Below, piece by piece: positions 26,901-39,951 of a stretch of 64,000 bases of DNA (within the stretch, counting starts at the first letter, position 1; each line of letters opens with the position of its first letter). Source of the DNA: Rhizophagus irregularis (taxonomy: Eukaryota > Glomeromycota > Glomeromycetes > Glomerales > Glomeraceae). The notes below the pieces were generated by a model. The model was not told the DNA's origin. It saw only the letters and a program-made list of their open reading frames with translations, and did not search any database. The stretch lies in assembly GCF_026210795.1 (NCBI RefSeq), contig NC_089446.1, positions 3,563,001-3,627,000 of the forward strand, read 5' to 3'. Both the position numbers and the translations under genes were made by a program.

Positions 26901-29707
26901 AACATAATGAAAATCAAATTTCTCAATACTTTGGACAAAAAATTACTAATTTAACTACGATTCCCGAAGATTTTAAAGGGATACTATTTAATGTTTTGGC
27001 AAACACTCATCCATTATTAAAAATTAATGAAGTAATAACAAACAGTGAATTGTTAATTAAATCAGTTATTGCTCATATAATTGGCTTACATGTATTACTT
27101 GATCCAAATACCACTCCATTATCACTTTATATGCATAAAATAATAGATGCTCAAAAAACTTTTATTTTAGCGTGTCAATCAGATATGGAGAATTTATTAT
27201 TTAATGCTATTGCAGAAAGAGAAGGAGTATCGAGATACTCTTGTCAATGTGGGTATAAATATTTAATTGGGGAATGTGGTGGAGCAATGGAAGAAAGTAG
27301 ATGTCCTGAATGTAAAAAAACAATTGGAGGGTTAAGTCATGTTACAGCTGAAGGTAATATAAGGTTAGATGTTGAAAATAAATATTCATTTGAATCAAAT
27401 GATCAAAAAGGCTATATTTCCGAAAAAATCAACGATGATATTAATTATACTATGAGGTACCTGACTCCTGTTGCTTACAGGATACTTCATTTAATTGTTC
27501 ACGCTATTATTGGATCTCAAGCTGCTTCACCAGATTCCATCGCTTTAATCCAACAACATAGTAAGGATTACACCAACGTTGAAGATTACTGTATGGAACA
27601 TATTAAAAATGATTGGAATGCTTTAAAACAAATTCTTAATTGTTCTGATGAGAATTTAGCTTTAACATTTCACTCATTGATATTAACTCTTGATAAAAAT
27701 TTACCGTCTTGTAATTCAACGCTTTATTCTTCTTACTCTAGAAATCAATGGGAAACAGCCTTCTCGCAAACAACAGTACTAGAACTTACTCGTAATGTAA
27801 ATGAATCTGCTGCTAAATTCCGTGCTCAAATAGAACAAAATATGAAAAAAGTTGATGTTAAAAATTCTTTATTAGAAGAATTAATTAATCAAACTAATCT
27901 AATGGATGAGAGATATACTCGTGAAAATTTACCTTCATTATGGAGAGTAATTGGTAAAATTGACTACAACAGTTTCAGGGCTTATTATTTTTCCGATCCA
28001 AAACACACCGAGAATCATCCTTTCCTTAACGTCTTCTTTAAACATTCAAAAAATTTACATTTAATTAAATATCTTTATCCAATGGTTAAATTCATTCAAA
28101 TACTGAGTACTAAATTAGGTTATAAAATATCAAGAGATGATGCTAAAAAATTAACTTTTAGAAAATTTATCGAGAACGAATCAAACGATGGCAAAGATAA
28201 AGATACTTATGACACGCTCGATAAATATTTTAATGAATTTCAAACATCTTATAATACTATAATCAATATGGTTGAAAGATACCAATGTCATACTTTTAAA
28301 ATTAAACCACATATTACAGATAATGAAAGCATTGTATATGGATTTATGGAAGGAAAAGACGAAGGAATTTATTTATGTGCAATAATAGAATATTTAATTA
28401 ATATTCAAAATAATTTCTTAAGAGAAATAATGTTAATTAAACCTGGATCGTGCAATTCTCTTAGATTCCTACAATCTCCATCTTGGGATGTTATTACTTC
28501 TTCAGCTGATAATTCTCCTTATATTATTAAATCCATGAGAGTTGATCGTGCAATTGAAAGTAATTTTATTGTTTATGAATGGGACGATGAAATTCTTAAA
28601 TATTCCCAAAGAAATTTGGAAGTAGGAAAAGGACAATATATTATTTATGATTTGCATCGTATTGAAAGTAAATTGGCTAATACTTTAGTATATAGTAAAG
28701 TTCATTTTGAAGGTGGTAATGAACAATTAGTATTAGATCCTTTCCCTTATCATTTAGAATTATTTTCTTCTTCCATACGTATACTTGGTGAAATTAAATC
28801 ATTAATTCCTCAAGAAGAAATTCCTTCTGAAAAATTATCTCTTATAATTGGTCAACAATCTGTCCCCTCTTATTTAACACTTTCAGCTTCCTTGTCAACT
28901 TTAACTTCAAAAGATAATTCTTCTGAATTACTTTCTTTATTAGAAATTTTACTTTGTTTCATAAAGAGAACATCAATTGGGGATGGTAATTTACTTTTGA
29001 ATGAATTTATAAATCAATGGGTTCAATTATCTTCATTAACGGAAAATTCAAGATTCAAAACGATCCTATCTTATGAACTTCAATTAAAACACGTTGTATC
29101 TCTTTATGAAGTTATTGAAGAACAAGTAGCTAATATTATGATTCAATTCATCGATAAGAAATTCAAAGAACCTTTAACGGATGATATGAAAAAGGATCTC
29201 GATGATGCTATTGATTTTGAAGGAGGAAACAAAGGAAAAATTCCTGCTGATTCATTTATTATAGCTATGAAAAGATTTATTCAAAGAGTATTACAAGCCG
29301 AAAGTGATAAAGAAACTCATCCACTAAATACTTATGTGACAGATATGTCTCTTAGTCTTTGGCCTAGTAATAATGTAATAGAAGAAGTTTTGGATGATAA
29401 ATTCCCCGATACTCTTTTTGTAGCCAATTCTTTTGCTGCTTATGAATATGTTTTACAGAAAAAAGAGGTATGTATCATTTTATATATATAAATACATGCA
29501 TTTTTTAAAATTATTATAACCTTTTTAACTCTTTTTTTATAGACATCCAAACCTAAACAATCATACTCAGGAGGAATGAGTAATAAACCACCTAGTTTTA
29601 ATACATCATCTATTTCAGAAACTACTGCCTCAAGTCCATCACAATCTACTCAGCCTTCTGCTTTTACCTTAAAAAATAAAGGAAAGAAAGTTATTAGAGA
29701 TGAATGA
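14918..29707 (+). CDS. RNF213-like giant AAA+ ATPase with RZ-type zinc finger
   Basis: Seven exons (14918-16147, 16222-17024, 17103-18890, 19020-22477, 22555-23307, 23382-29467, 29543-29707) add up to exactly 4761 codons including stop. Human RNF213, a dynein-like AAA+ ubiquitin ligase, is about 5200 residues. Residues ~94-208 look like a CBM20 starch-binding fold (VGNIEELGNWEEP). Residues ~1311-1430 are an acidic, repetitive linker. Two active AAA modules follow: Walker A GEAGCGKTS at 2027 with Walker B WLFFDEINT (AAA3), then GAPGSSKS at 2349 with VVLLDEVGLAE (AAA4), the RNF213 hallmark. The E3-module helices contain an RZ zinc finger at 3965-3988 ([19 protein letters not shown], then RCPEC). 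The usual His there is Tyr3969. I see no C3HC4 RING. Likely cytosolic; ubiquitin-ligase function is inferred. It lies tail to tail with the ZNFX1-like gene. Confidence 0.92.
15199..15540 (+). other. CBM20-like starch-binding domain in the RNF213-like protein
   Basis: The stretch starts TQVTFHVHLPSFDYIDGYPI and continues VGNIEELGNWEEP, with a later KYRYAFF strand. This follows the CBM20 pattern V-x-F-x-V ... G-x-x-x-x-x-VG-x-x-x-ELGNW. In the parent family it would target the protein to glycogen or other glucans. The domain is read from sequence pattern only. Confidence 0.65.
19130..19490 (+). repeat. Acidic degenerate repeat inside the RNF213-like gene
   Basis: The DNA repeats units such as GAAGATACAGAA and GAAAAACGCGAAG. 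The protein reads as runs of IEKREDTE and variants, nearly all Glu, Lys, Arg, Asp and Thr. The repeat also opens long frames on the opposite strand, which are artefacts. It probably forms a charged linker or a single long helix. Repeat number may vary between strains. Confidence 0.8.
27242..27313 (+). other. RZ-type zinc finger with substituted His (RNF213-like)
   Basis: Codons read TGT CAA TGT GGG TAT at the start of the finger, giving CQCGY where the family normally has C-x3-H. The downstream GECGG and CPEC ligands are intact (Cys3976, Cys3985, Cys3988). The extra Cys3967 could replace the missing ligand. Confidence 0.8.
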
Positions 29708-30671
29708 GTTCTTTTTGTTTATATTGTAGCTTTATTTTTATCTATTTTCAATTTTATATGTAGTTAAATCTGTTTATTATATTGTGTTTCTGTAATTTCA
29801 GTTATAAGAAATAAAGTAAATTCAAAATTTAAAATTCAAAATCAGACAGGTTTAATAATTTATCGCAAAAATATGATTATTATTAAAGTCAAGTAGCGAA
29901 TTTTATTCTAAAGTGTGCAGCTACGGAAATTTGGTGTACTTTTTGTCAATTAGTCTTAAGTTGTACTTCTCGCACAACCAAAAATGCAGTCTCGTCTTTA
30001 TTATTTTACCGATGATTTGTAGCTGAAACATCTTCAAGCGTTTGTTTTATATTGAACCGAAGGACACGAAGGGAAATTCTTGGGTAATCAAATTCACTCT
30101 CATTTTCAATATTGCGCATCTTGTCTCTCGTCTTGGTAACTGGTGACACATTCTCCTTTCTTTAAGGAGTATATAATCAATCTTTAGTCTATTAATCGTT
30201 AAATAACAATCAATTTTGTATATCTAGAATTTTTAAAGGAAAAACTTCTTTATTTAATACTAAGATTTAAGTCAGAATAGTGATAGGAAATATTTTATAT
30301 CCTGACTAACAATATAATAGAAGTATCACTTTGAAAATTTATTAGCGACTTAAGACAAAAAAGAAGCTTTGACGTTTATAACTTTTCTATCGCAGACATA
30401 GCAGACAAATTCTTATTAAAATCCATTGAAACAAATTATTTGGTCCGGATATTTTTGAACTTTCACGAATTGAGTTTATATAGTAAATTAAAAAAAAAAG
30501 CTCTCTTTGAAGTTTGATATTACATTTATTTAAAAATAGTAACAAATAAAATATAAGTGCTTGGGAAACTTTACCTTCATAATTTATTTTAGGATATTAT
30601 ATCTTTATAATATTTCACATTGGCTAGTTATACTTCAATATTATATTTTTTATGAGCCACTGAAACAAGAT
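29708..30671. other. Convergent spacer between RNF213-like and ZNFX1-like genes
   Basis: 964 bp between the two stop codons. No gene, repeat pair or RNA seen. AATAAA-type signals occur downstream of the RNF213-like stop (for example near 29810). Confidence 0.5.
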
Positions 30672-33600
30672 TCACTCAATTATATTTCCACCGGTCATTG
30701 TTTCAAATTCATCATTTCTTCTATTACCGGAGGTTAACAGGTGACTATTACCTCCGATAAATACTCCACAGTCAGGACACCTATTTTATAATAAGCAAGA
30801 ATTATTTTCATATTAAGAAATAAAGAATTAATTATTAATTTCCGTTACCTGCTCATTTGCATTGCCCCACCACATTCACCAATAGTATATGGATGACCAT
30901 TTGGACATTCATACCAGTGTCCTACAAGAATATATTGAAAACAATTAAGTTGGAATGAGTCATAAATTCAAATATCTAAATTAATTCTACCTGATCCAAT
31001 GAATTCGCTGCTCATTGCTCTGGAAATTTCTAATTTTTCTTGTTGAGATAATTGTCCAGATCTTTCTACTGTATCATGAAATTCATCTACATTCTTCAAT
31101 AACTTAGAAATTCTCTCTGTACATTGACTTTGGAAATATTCCAATTCGACTTTTGGCAAAACATCATTTAATATTTTTTCGCAATCTTTGCGAATTTTAT
31201 TACATCTATTTTTGAGTTCTTCTTTATTTGTAGGAGTCACAATATTTCTAGGTAGATTGTTAAAAATAAATCTTCCAAATTGATACTCAAATTCTACGTA
31301 TTCCATTGAAGCAACTACTAGATGTCTTTTATATAAACTTTCTTTGCATGTCTGAATAATTACAACCAGATGATTGTTGATTGAATCATTTATACTGCTA
31401 CAAAATTTGATCCAATTTCTTTGTGTTTCTAATACTAAATTTCCAGTATGGGCTAATTCCATTTTAGGTAACTCTGAAACTATTCGAGTTGCTTCATCAA
31501 ACAAAATTTTTTGAACATTAACGATTTCGAAAAATGCGTCAAGATACAAACGACGGTCGAATTGTGGTGCAATTAAACCAACATCTCGAAGACTCTGTTC
31601 AAATCGTTTTTTTTGGTTTTCTGGTGACTCTGTATCTTCTATGACGTTAAGATTTTCCAAGTTATTGAAGAGTGAATCAAATTGAGCTTTAGATTTTTCA
31701 TTGTAACTTTTATTGGTAAAATGTTTTAAAAAAAAAGAGCTAAGTATTAATAGTCCTAAGATTTTAGTGTTAAACACTATTTAAATTTTACTTACAGACG
31801 CGTCACAGCAGCTTCAAAAGCTTTTTTATAAGGTGGATTTTTCGAATCTGACATAATCATCATCAATTTTTGGTATGAATTAAGGAGGTCGCGGACGTGA
31901 GTCCTCCATAAGTTTGCGTGTTGTTCCGGAATAAAGTGATACTTTTCAATTTGATAGAATTTCTCGCTCTCACTAACTTCAGATAATGTTTTATTTGTAT
32001 CCATAGTATTTTTATCGTCGATTTTCTTGTTATTACTTTTTGGATAGGTTCTGTTTCTGAATTTTTCCAATAATTTTGGCCTATTATTCTCTATCTTGTT
32101 TATAATCTTTTCCAATGCATCTCTCTGATATTTTAAAAGTAGATCATATTTTGTCAAAAACTTTTTGTTTTGCGTGTCAAGAATTCGTTTTTTAATAGAT
32201 CGTCCATATCTTTTGCTTTTAATGGGAGCTTTTTTTTTAAAAAAAAAAATGAATAAATAAATAAATTGTATCAAAAGGGTAAACACAAAGCTTAGTTACC
32301 TCGACAGGTTGGACATGTCATAATTTTGTTTTCTCCCGATTTAGATGAAAGCAAAACAAGGTCAGTCCAATTTCCGTAATCTCCTTGATAATATTTCTCC
32401 ATCTCCATATGGTGATCCATTGTCTCCATTGTAAATACATGTCCACAGTCTAAGATAATCACTCTTTCTTTTTCCAAATCAGTTTCAGCAAATGTTTTAA
32501 ATTCTAGAATATCGATCACTATAAATTTGAAATAAATCAAACATTAAAAACGACAAAATCAAAAAATAAAATAAAAAAATAACATGAAATGAAATAAAAT
32601 GAAATAAAATAAAATAAAATAAATAAAATAAAATAAAATATTGCATAAAGATTAAGTCTTACTAACTTTGCTCTTTAACGTCGTCAGGTGCACAAATTAC
32701 GCAAAATTTCGGGGTTGGACAAATTTCACCACATACTCCTGGACACTGGTGTCCACATTCCAATCTTTTTTCGCATCTTAAATCACATGGTAATCGTGAA
32801 CATGGAGCACCTGGAAGAAGTCAAGATATTTATCAGTATAAGATACAAACAAAGCAAACACTAAAAGGTAAAAAAATCCATACCACAAGATAAAAGGCAT
32901 CTTCCTTTTCCGTGTGGACAATACCAATCACATTGTTCCGCGCAAGAAGAACAAGGTTTAAAACACTCCAATTTACACGTTGAATGTGAACAAGAAACAG
33001 TACACTTCGCTGTGCAGGGCATACAATTTTTTCCTTCGTGACAGACTTCTTCACATTTGTGACCACAAAATAAGTTTCTTTCACATTTTTTTCTACAATA
33101 TCCGTGTTTATTCCTCTTTATGTAGCCATTTTCATCAAAGATTGGTTCATCCTCGTTGGCTTTAATCGATCGTTTTTGACATTCATTACATGGTGATGAA
33201 CAACTAATTCGATTTGAAAAGCTTAATATAATTATTAAAAGTATCCTAAAATTTTTAAAAATAACTTACGGATGGTCACATGTGTTTAATTCTCCACATG
33301 GTTGCTTACAGATTATGTCATCCACTGATTTATTGCACTTTTACCATAAAGATATTATTAATTTTGTTATTTTAAACAAAAAATAATCGCTAGAAAATTT
33401 ATATTACCATCACTTCAAGCTTATGCCCACATTTCGGTAATGTTTTAAAGACTTTTACACGACAAAGTACTGAGTTAACATTACGACTTTCATAGCACTT
33501 TGCATTTGGATACTTATGACCGCAAGAAGGCAAAGTGATATCACCAATAATTAAAGTGCAATCGCCTAGAGGAACAAAATTAAAAATTATACAGATAGTT

Positions 33601-36600
33601 AAAATTTCTTCATTTATATTTGTTAAACATAATTAATTTACAAACCACATTTATCTCCGCATGATTTATTACAAGGATGTTTACATTCTGGATGTAATCT
33701 AGTACAACTTTTTCTGCAAATGATATCTATATGATCTGGGTTATCAAAATGACATTTATATGGGCCTATAATGAATATGTTAACAGATGCGATTATTATT
33801 AGCATGAATCCATGAATTGAAATTTCAAACAATTTCAAATACATACACAAATGTCCACACTTCTCAAGTTTTTTCCCACAACTTCAGATTTTAGATAGAA
33901 AAAAAATTTAGCAGTTGTATATAAACTAATATTTGATAGAAAAGGAACTTATTACGTACCTCTCCTAAATGTATCAACACGTAACGAATAATAATTTATT
34001 TATTAAAAGGCAAATAATTAGTTGCTAAAAAAGGCAAAAATACATTTAGTAATATTCAAATGATAATCACCAAACATCCTCCATCTGGTGCAAATTCAGC
34101 GAACTGTTGGGGGACCTTCACATTATTTCGATTATTGGGATGTTGAGGACATAATATAGGAAAAGAATCCCCAACTTGATTACGGGATCTTAACATTCCA
34201 ATTACGTCTGCCCACATTTGGGATTTATTAGCCATTAACTCAGCATTACCAAGCAAATACATCCCGTGCTTAGCCCGTGAAAGTAAAACATTGCTACGAT
34301 TAGTTGACTTTAGAAAACCAATACCACCCCTATCATCTTCCTTTGAAGAATTTCTCACAAGTGAAATGATAACTATATTGGCTTCTTCTCCTTGAAAATT
34401 ATCAACTGTCCTTAGTGTAACCTAAACAAAATATAAAAAACCTTCTTAAAACGCTGAATTATTTTAATTAATCATATCCCAATTTCATGCATACTTGTTG
34501 ATTTAATGACTTTTTAGTTGCAATGCTGATATTTTCCACTGGATTATTTTCTGTCTTTTCCTCTTTCCTGTCTTCATTTTCATCTTCCATTTCTGCAAGA
34601 TCTTGACTATCTCTTTCATCAATGACAACAGTAAATGTTGTTTTTAATGCATCCCGAAGTTTTACCATTTGTCCGAGATATGGTGTAAGCACAGCAATAT
34701 CATCCTGTTTTGTGTATCCATTTCTAACAAAAAATTTTACTATTTCGATAATCATATCTACTTCGTATTTATTAGAATGCGATTTAGTCGTTAATTCATT
34801 TTCGCATTTATCTTCATGGTTACGATGATTGATAAAATACACATTATGTTGAGCACCACGAATCTTAGGATATTTAGTGGTATTTTCACCGTCTTTCAAT
34901 TCTTTATAGAGTGTATGTCTTATCAAATCGGAAATTTCAATTGCTCTCATACGTCTCTGAGTTAATAACTGAGATTTCTCAATACGAGTGGCTTTGTCGC
35001 CCTTAACCAAACGCTCAAAGAGACTTTCATCTAATCCATATTTTTTGCCAATTGATGAATCACAGCTTAAATAGTGGGTGGCGATATGCGGTCGTAATTG
35101 ATTATGATCTTAATAAATAAATAATTATACATATATAAATATAAAATTTTGAAATATTTTTTGAAATTTCATTATAAAAAAGTAACAAGCAGCACATACC
35201 ACCAATAAGAATAAGATGTTGCGTAGAAGGTGTAAGCGCTGAAAGGATATGAGCTTCGAGGACTTCTCCAGCTTCTTCGCATAAAATAATCTTAGGTCTA
35301 ACAGAACGAACGAGAGATTGAAATTTCGCAGCCCCATTAGTAGTCATCCCAATTACGTCACATTCTTTTAAAATTTTTTTTCTCCTTTCACTATGAATAT
35401 CTTCTATTTCTTTTCTTTTTTCATCATGAATTCTTTGTAGATTTGCTAATGATTCCACATTTTCAAGATTTAACTCGTGTCTCCAAAAGTCATGCAATGC
35501 TACGCGTTCAGTTGTAGACATTCTCCAAATATTTGTATTATTCTTTAGTTCTTCCAATGGACGATTGGTTTTGGGCTCTTGCCAATTTGCTAGATAGGCT
35601 TGAGGGTCATTTTGTTCATAATCATCATAATATTCTTCATCCTCAAAAAAACTATCACTGTCTTCAGGTTTGTAATATTCATTAAGTTCATCATCATAAT
35701 TAGCAAGAGCATCATAGACATTAGTGTTCGTATTATTATTCTTTTTTCCTTTACGAAGCTGTTTTGAATCTTCTGTGGCTTTAAGCATAGCTCTAGCATT
35801 TTTTATATCCACTCCATGCAACCATTTGTCAAATAATGTTTGATTTTTTGAATCTTTACCAGTTAAATCACATTCTTCATCAAAATAGTCTTCTAATAAG
35901 AAACTTGGAATTTCAGGATCTTGGTATCCGAAGAATTTATTATAATGTTCATGAAAATCCACATATAAATAGGAAGATACTTCTTTCCAATCTAACCATC
36001 TTAAATTTAATCTTTCTTGAATCTGATCTGCATCTTTTTGAATATTTTCAAGTTCTTGGTAAGTCTTAGATAAAAGATATGATTCAACCCCAACAGGTTT
36101 TTCCCGATTCTTAACAACTTCCTCAAGACTAAAAGGAGCAATTTTATCAGATTTAGAGCGTCCTCCTAATCTTACGATGTTATCAATTCCAGCTTTATCA
36201 ATCAAATGCTACAATTTGTATTTTAATTAATTAAAAAGATATATATAAATAATATAAAATAATATTAAACATAAACATTAATATACAAGATGTAAAATAA
36301 AAATACTTTACCTCCAAAAATTGGTCTAAAGCGTGGTTTGTAAAACAAATGACGAGAATCGGGGTAAGATTTACACTACGATTTTCTTCTGCGAGCAAAA
36401 CTTTCATAATTTCTATTCCTACAACAGTTTTACCCGTGCCCGGTGGACCTAATTAAGTTTAGACAATGGTTAATTCTTACATTTGGCGCAATACTCAAAT
36501 CTGGCATAAAATTTTAAAATTACCTTCAATTAACGCAATTTCTTTACTCAAAGAAGAAACGAGAGCTTTAGCTAAAAAAGGGTAAATAATAATTATAAAT

Positions 36601-38996
36601 TTTGATTTATCTGATTTATTAAAATTAACAATATTAAATTTTAAATACCTTGTGTATCATCTAAAGAACTTCCATTTACTAGTTCTTTAACAACATTTTC
36701 ATGTTCATTCGCATTAGCAACATTCAAAAGTAGTTCCTTTTGCTTATCACGCAACAATACTTTTAGATTGAACCGAAATTCTGGAGCTCTTGCATAATCT
36801 GGTATATCTACGGTAAAAGCACTTTTGGCAGAAGTATCCTTGACGGACTCAATTTGATTTTCATCATCGACACTCGCCAAGGTCAAATATTTTTCAAAAG
36901 GTAACATTGAGTCATTTGTGGATTGCAGAGTTTTCAACACATGGTAGCATGATTCAAGATAAATCCCGGTGCATTCTACCATAAAACGTAATGACAAATT
37001 TTGTACTGCATTTTTATTTTTTTGATTCGAAATGTCTTTTAAAGCTAAAGGATAAATAGCGGCATCCATAAAACTAATGTCAATTTCGACTCTATCTTCA
37101 AATTTGGCTAGTTGTTCATCATCTCTTTGCACAACTACACCAAAAAATAGGGAATATTTTTGCGAAATTGTTTCTTCTGTAGGTAAAAGAAGGCATACTA
37201 AATTTCCATTCATTAATTTTTTTGAATGCTTTTTCCAATAAAGTGTACGCTCTTTCACATTTTTCCCAGAATTTGTTGGTGCGGAAAATGCTATTCGACA
37301 TGAAAATCCACGTCTTTTGTCGACTGAAATTCTAACAAAACGAGCTCTTGGATAAATATATAAGTCTCCGTTGTCTTGACGGTATTTACCACCTTTTTCT
37401 TGATATTTTCTTAAAATTTTATTATTACGATTTGGATCTGCCAAAAATTGCAAGAAACTGTTTATTCCCATTCTAAGAGGATGTAACATATCTTCACGTA
37501 ACAAACGAAATTGTGAGTCGAGAAGACGTGTTATTCCCTCGGGAAGAAAATGTGGAGCTCCAGGAATATTTGTTGGTAAAAAAGGTGCCCTATCGCTTAA
37601 AATTTCTTCCTGTGTAGGAATTATAGAGATTTTTGAAATATCACTGAAATCGTTATTATGCCGAGGTCCTCTATGCGATAATTCTCCCGGAGGATCATAA
37701 GAACGTTTTAAATCAGCAAGTCGTGATTTTTCTCTATAAGTACCCAAAGATGATTCATCGATTGAATTTTGTTCATTTAAAAAAGTTCTCTTAGAATGCT
37801 TTTTTATAACTTGTTTCACCTTCTTAAATTCTTTATCTAGAATAAAGAAAAAATAATCTCTTCGATTGATATTAGAATAAAGCGGATCATTGGAATTTCC
37901 TTGTTGAGTTGAAAATGAATTTTGCCAACTTAATTTGGCGTCTTCTAATCGTTGAATAATGTCATTCATCGCATCATTGACTGCGGCATCTCGCATTCGG
38001 TCAAGAAGAATACTACATAATCTTACAATCACCAAGAAAAATTGACCGAGACTATTAAAAAAAAAATTCATTAATACGTATACTTTAAGATTAATGATGA
38101 GCTGTAGATCATGGCCATGGTTACGAAAGGGCTGATAAAATAAATAAAAACTTTTATAATTAGAATAACATACGATGTTGGAAAGAAAGAGTGTGGATCG
38201 TCTCTAAGTAATTCATTTTGAGGAGTTCGTTGATCATCCACAGAATTTCTCTGAACCAAAATTTCCAACATATAAATTACTTTGTTGTTTATAAAATCCT
38301 CCTTTGTAAAAGTAAATATTTATCAAGCATATTAATATTAATTAGAAAATAAAAAATACAAAAATTCAAATAATTAAATATCTATAAATATACCAAATTA
38401 GTATATACGAGGGTGTAGATAGCATTAACATTACTTTCCAAAATACTATCAGTGATTCCAGATCGAGTTAACAACGCAAGAAATGGTAAAGTTACGCGCT
38501 GGAAAGAAGCAACTTGAGGCATCAATCCTGCGTCAACTGATACAGGGAACATCATAATCTCTCTTAAACGTTGTCTACCATCAGGTTCGGACAGTTTTGC
38601 GATAAGATCACTCAATTCATAATCAGAATTTCCAGAAGCAACAACTAAACATGAGTTGAGAAATCGACGAATATGATGTTGATTGTTAAGTTCTTTTTTC
38701 AGCAGACGTTTCCACATTGACTGGATTTCATCCTCATGAGGGATGAATACAACTTTATCGCTTCCCTTATATGTCAATTCGGATGATTCAAAATTACCAG
38801 AGAGAATTTGAACGTTTTCTCTCTCAACATCTTGCGGATTTCGAAATATTCGAGCACGTTCACTATTTGAAGAGTTATCACTACGTGGACGAATATTGTT
38901 ATTCGAAAAATTATCACTAGAAGCATCTCTTCTATTATTATTATTCCAACCACCACCTCGACCTCTTCCACGGCCTCTACCACCTCTGTTGCTCAT
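30672..38996 (-). CDS. ZNFX1-like SF1 RNA helicase with NFX1-type zinc fingers and RZ finger
   Basis: Large multi-exon gene, roughly 1900 residues by exon joining. The N-terminus is an RGG-type box ([13 protein letters not shown]), then helical repeats ([20 protein letters not shown]) like the ARM region of ZNFX1. The UPF1-like helicase core has Walker A GPPGTGKT (36426-36449), [12 protein letters not shown], motif [16 protein letters not shown] (about 35250-35290), LTQRRMR, and [19 protein letters not shown] (motif VI). Many Cys/His repeats of NFX1 type follow (about 32680-33900, e.g. [12 protein letters not shown] and [10 protein letters not shown]), then a RING-like CGHVF...CPTCR stretch (about 32300-32460). 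The end is a canonical RZ finger, [19 protein letters not shown], then CPDC. ZNFX1 senses double-stranded RNA and restrains viruses in mammals and supports small-RNA inheritance in nematodes. A fungal role in RNA silencing or defence is inferred. Exon ends between 33850 and 34050 are uncertain. Confidence 0.9.
30842..30921 (-). other. Canonical RZ-type zinc finger of the ZNFX1-like protein
   Basis: The exon encodes [20 protein letters not shown] and ends at a splice site before the CPDC exon (about 30700-30780). The C-x3-H is intact, unlike in the neighbouring RNF213-like gene. Confidence 0.85.
32560..32641. repeat. AAAAT-type simple repeat in a ZNFX1-like intron
   Basis: Tandem AAATA/AAAAT and GAAAT units fill this intron. 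It is a microsatellite-like tract. Confidence 0.85.
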
Positions 38997-39790
38997 AGTT
39001 ATCGTTTAATCAAAAAAAAAAAATAAGCTCACAATTTTAAAAAAAAATTGTTAAATGTGTTATAAGATGGCTGAATGACTTATTTATATTAAATAATACT
39101 CCGGAAAAACTCTATAACATATACAAATTTGTGTCATTTATTTAACTAATTTTAGAAGACAATAACATCTTTGGCGCAGTCAAAAGAATGAACAATATGA
39201 TTATGGCCATATTGTTACCAAAAATGTGAATATTTGGTTGTTGATATTGAGATAACTTACCAATTTTTTTGAAATTTAAAATTAAAGGGAAAAAAATTTG
39301 AACTATATTCAGGACTAAAACCTTAAAAATCGCATAGCATGAATATTTCCAAAAATTAAGCATATAAACACATGTTTATCAGTTATATGCGGTTCGAACA
39401 CCCGAAAATTTCCGAACATTTAGGTTAATTTACCTAAAAATATGTGTTTTTCAACTTAATCTGACCGAATTTATCAATCCAAAATATACCGAAGCCGCGG
39501 TTTAGGGTCAAAACTTTCGGTACAGAAAAAATGCTTTCGTGATTGGAAACAATACATGTCACGTGCTACACTTCCATGATGATTAAAACTTTAGGTATTT
39601 GATATTGAGAACTTATGTTTATCATTTATCGTTCAGTCGGTTAGGATGAATACTATGCTTTTAATAGACCGATATTCTTTATTAGTTATTAGGCGTTAAT
39701 ATTATAATCAGCGAAATAGCATTACTGTTGGTCGCCGCAGTATACTTAATGACCGAAACTTGTTGGACGATCTTTTTTATCCCTTATCCA

Positions 39791-39951
39791 TGTTGTGCCC
39801 CAAGTTGACGATTGCCCCAAATCAACGATCGGCCTAAATTATCGGCCCATCTTTATAATACCTTAAGAATTTTCAAAGCATTACTTTTCACATATAGTAA
39901 TCATCGATGATTATCGCCAATTTGGGGCATATTGAGATTTGGGGCACAACA
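39791..39951. mobile_element. Small MITE-like element with terminal inverted repeats
   Basis: The ends form inverted repeats beginning TGTTGTGCCCCAA on both sides. After nine variable bases, both ends share TGCCCCAAAT, giving a 32-bp terminal repeat with two conserved blocks. The flanks carry TCCA on each side (39787-39790 and 39952-39955 by overlap), a possible 4-bp target-site duplication. No coding capacity, so it would be non-autonomous. The parent family is unknown to me. Confidence 0.6.

Noticed and set aside
39142-39363. 73-codon minus-strand open frame upstream of the ZNFX1-like gene
   Set aside because: No domain, very AT-rich, and outside any splice-consistent model.
39386-39402. 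GGTTCGAAC as a tRNA B box
   Set aside because: No T-stem pairing around it and no A box or acceptor stem at the right distance.
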